From the NCBI GenBank assembly GCA_035656335.1, contig DASRSS010000183.1:1-11639 (forward strand): a stretch of 11,639 nt of DNA. Reading direction: 5' to 3'. The DNA is from DASRSS01 sp035656335 (GTDB taxonomy: Bacteria > Actinomycetota > Actinomycetes > Mycobacteriales > Jatrophihabitantaceae). Position numbers and translations under genes: made by a program. Shown here piece after piece: positions 11,228 to 11,639 of the stretch. Within the stretch, counting starts at the first letter, position 1. Each line of letters opens with the position of its first letter. The notes under the pieces are model-generated. The model was not told where the DNA came from and did no database searches. It worked only from the letters and a program-made list of their open reading frames with translations.

Positions 11228-11639
11228 TCACAGCAGGACGCCCGGGTTCAGGATGCCGGCCGGGTCGAGCACGTCCTTCACCGCGCGCAACGCCGCGAGC
11301 GCGAGCGGCCCGATCTCGTCGTGATAAGCCGCGCGGTGGTCGGTGCCCACCCCGTGGTGATGCGTGATCGTCCCGCCGGCGCCGCGGATCGCCGCGTTCG
11401 CCGCCGCCTTCGCCGCGGCCCACTGCGCGACCGGGTCCGGGCGCTGCGCGCACAGCACGGTGAAATACAGCGACGCCCCGGTCTCGTAGACGTGCGAGAT
11501 GTGGCAGAGCACCACCGGCGGAGTGCCCTGGCCGGTCAACGCGTCGGTCAGCGCGGTCGTGACCGCGGCCCGCAGCGCGGCCAGGTTCGACCAGAACGTC
11601 GCGGTCTCCAGCGTCTCGACCAGGCCGCCGGCGTCCAGC
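11228..11639 (-). CDS. FAD-binding oxidase, alkyl-DHAP synthase-like, C-terminal part (5' truncated)
   Basis: The frame is open to the right edge, giving 136 visible C-terminal residues; the start is outside. The sequence shows the C-terminal cap of VAO/PCMH-type flavoproteins. A LDAGGLVETLETATFW block is followed by CHISHVYETGASLYFTV (45-61). Then comes GGTITHHHGVGTDHRAAY with the His-His-His run (93-95) that is characteristic of alkyl-dihydroxyacetonephosphate synthase (AGPS), and the usual KDVLDPAGILNPGVLL end. AGPS swaps the acyl chain of acyl-DHAP for a fatty alcohol to make ether lipids. Bacterial relatives are often annotated only as FAD-linked oxidases, and the FAD-binding half is not visible. 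The neighbouring lipid kinase favours a lipid role. Stop TGA is 61 bp before the kinase GTG. Confidence 0.88.
   Translation of the reverse strand, partial: LDAGGLVETLETATFWSNLAALRAAVTTALTDALTGQGTPPVVLCHISHVYETGASLYFTVLCAQRPDPVAQWAAAKAAANAAIRGAGGTITHHHGVGTDHRAAYHDEIGPLALAALRAVKDVLDPAGILNPGVLL

Noticed and set aside
1..11639. Antiphage island, biosynthetic cluster, CRISPR or mobile element
   Set aside because: I looked for nucleases, toxin-antitoxin pairs, PKS/NRPS modules, transposases and regularly spaced repeats and saw none; the genes are mostly stand-alone metabolic, regulatory and envelope functions.

Overview
The window is about 70% G+C, with strong third-position G/C bias, GTG and TTG starts, and two probable leaderless transcripts. 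Several proteins closely resemble mycobacterial families: FadE5, PtpB, and an Rv2251/Rv2252-like flavoprotein and lipid-kinase pair. I read it as chromosome of a high-GC actinomycete. Some details, such as an E. coli-type short SerA, argue against Mycobacterium itself. No transposase, integrase, phage gene or CRISPR array is visible, and coding density and codon use look uniform, so this looks like core chromosome rather than a mobile island.

Left to right: (1) the C-terminal part of a DUF885 zincin-like protein (+), cut by the left edge; (2) a tRNA-Gly(CCC) with encoded CCA; (3) a SigE-type ECF sigma factor translationally coupled (ATGA overlap) to a one-TM protein that is probably its anti-sigma or sensor; (4) convergent to these, an MscS-type channel (-); (5) divergent from the channel, a secreted protein with a very His-rich tail, preceded by an ECF-like promoter and a short direct repeat; (6) a strong bidirectional hairpin terminator; (7) a MarR regulator (-) divergent from a VOC/extradiol-dioxygenase-like enzyme (+), with a near-perfect palindrome between them; (8) serA, encoding a 403-aa phosphoglycerate dehydrogenase with an ACT domain; (9) a 207-bp gap holding two hairpins, a promoter and a putative TetR-type operator; (10) a FadE5-type acyl-CoA dehydrogenase; (11) a long stem-loop; (12) a PtpB-like phosphatase (+); (13) convergent to it, a stand-alone cyclic-nucleotide-binding-domain protein (-); (14) a diacylglycerol-kinase-family lipid kinase (-); (15) the C-terminus of an alkyl-DHAP-synthase-like FAD oxidase (-), cut by the right edge.

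Three local circuits can be read from the sequence: the sigma/anti-sigma pair, the MarR/VOC pair with its shared operator, and the flavo-oxidase/lipid-kinase pair that suggests membrane lipid synthesis. The remaining genes look individually transcribed, often separated by strong stem-loops. I found no clear evidence of a wholly new multi-gene system. The most interesting items are the intergenic stem-loops, the two regulatory palindromes, the His-rich secreted protein and the lipid-gene pair.
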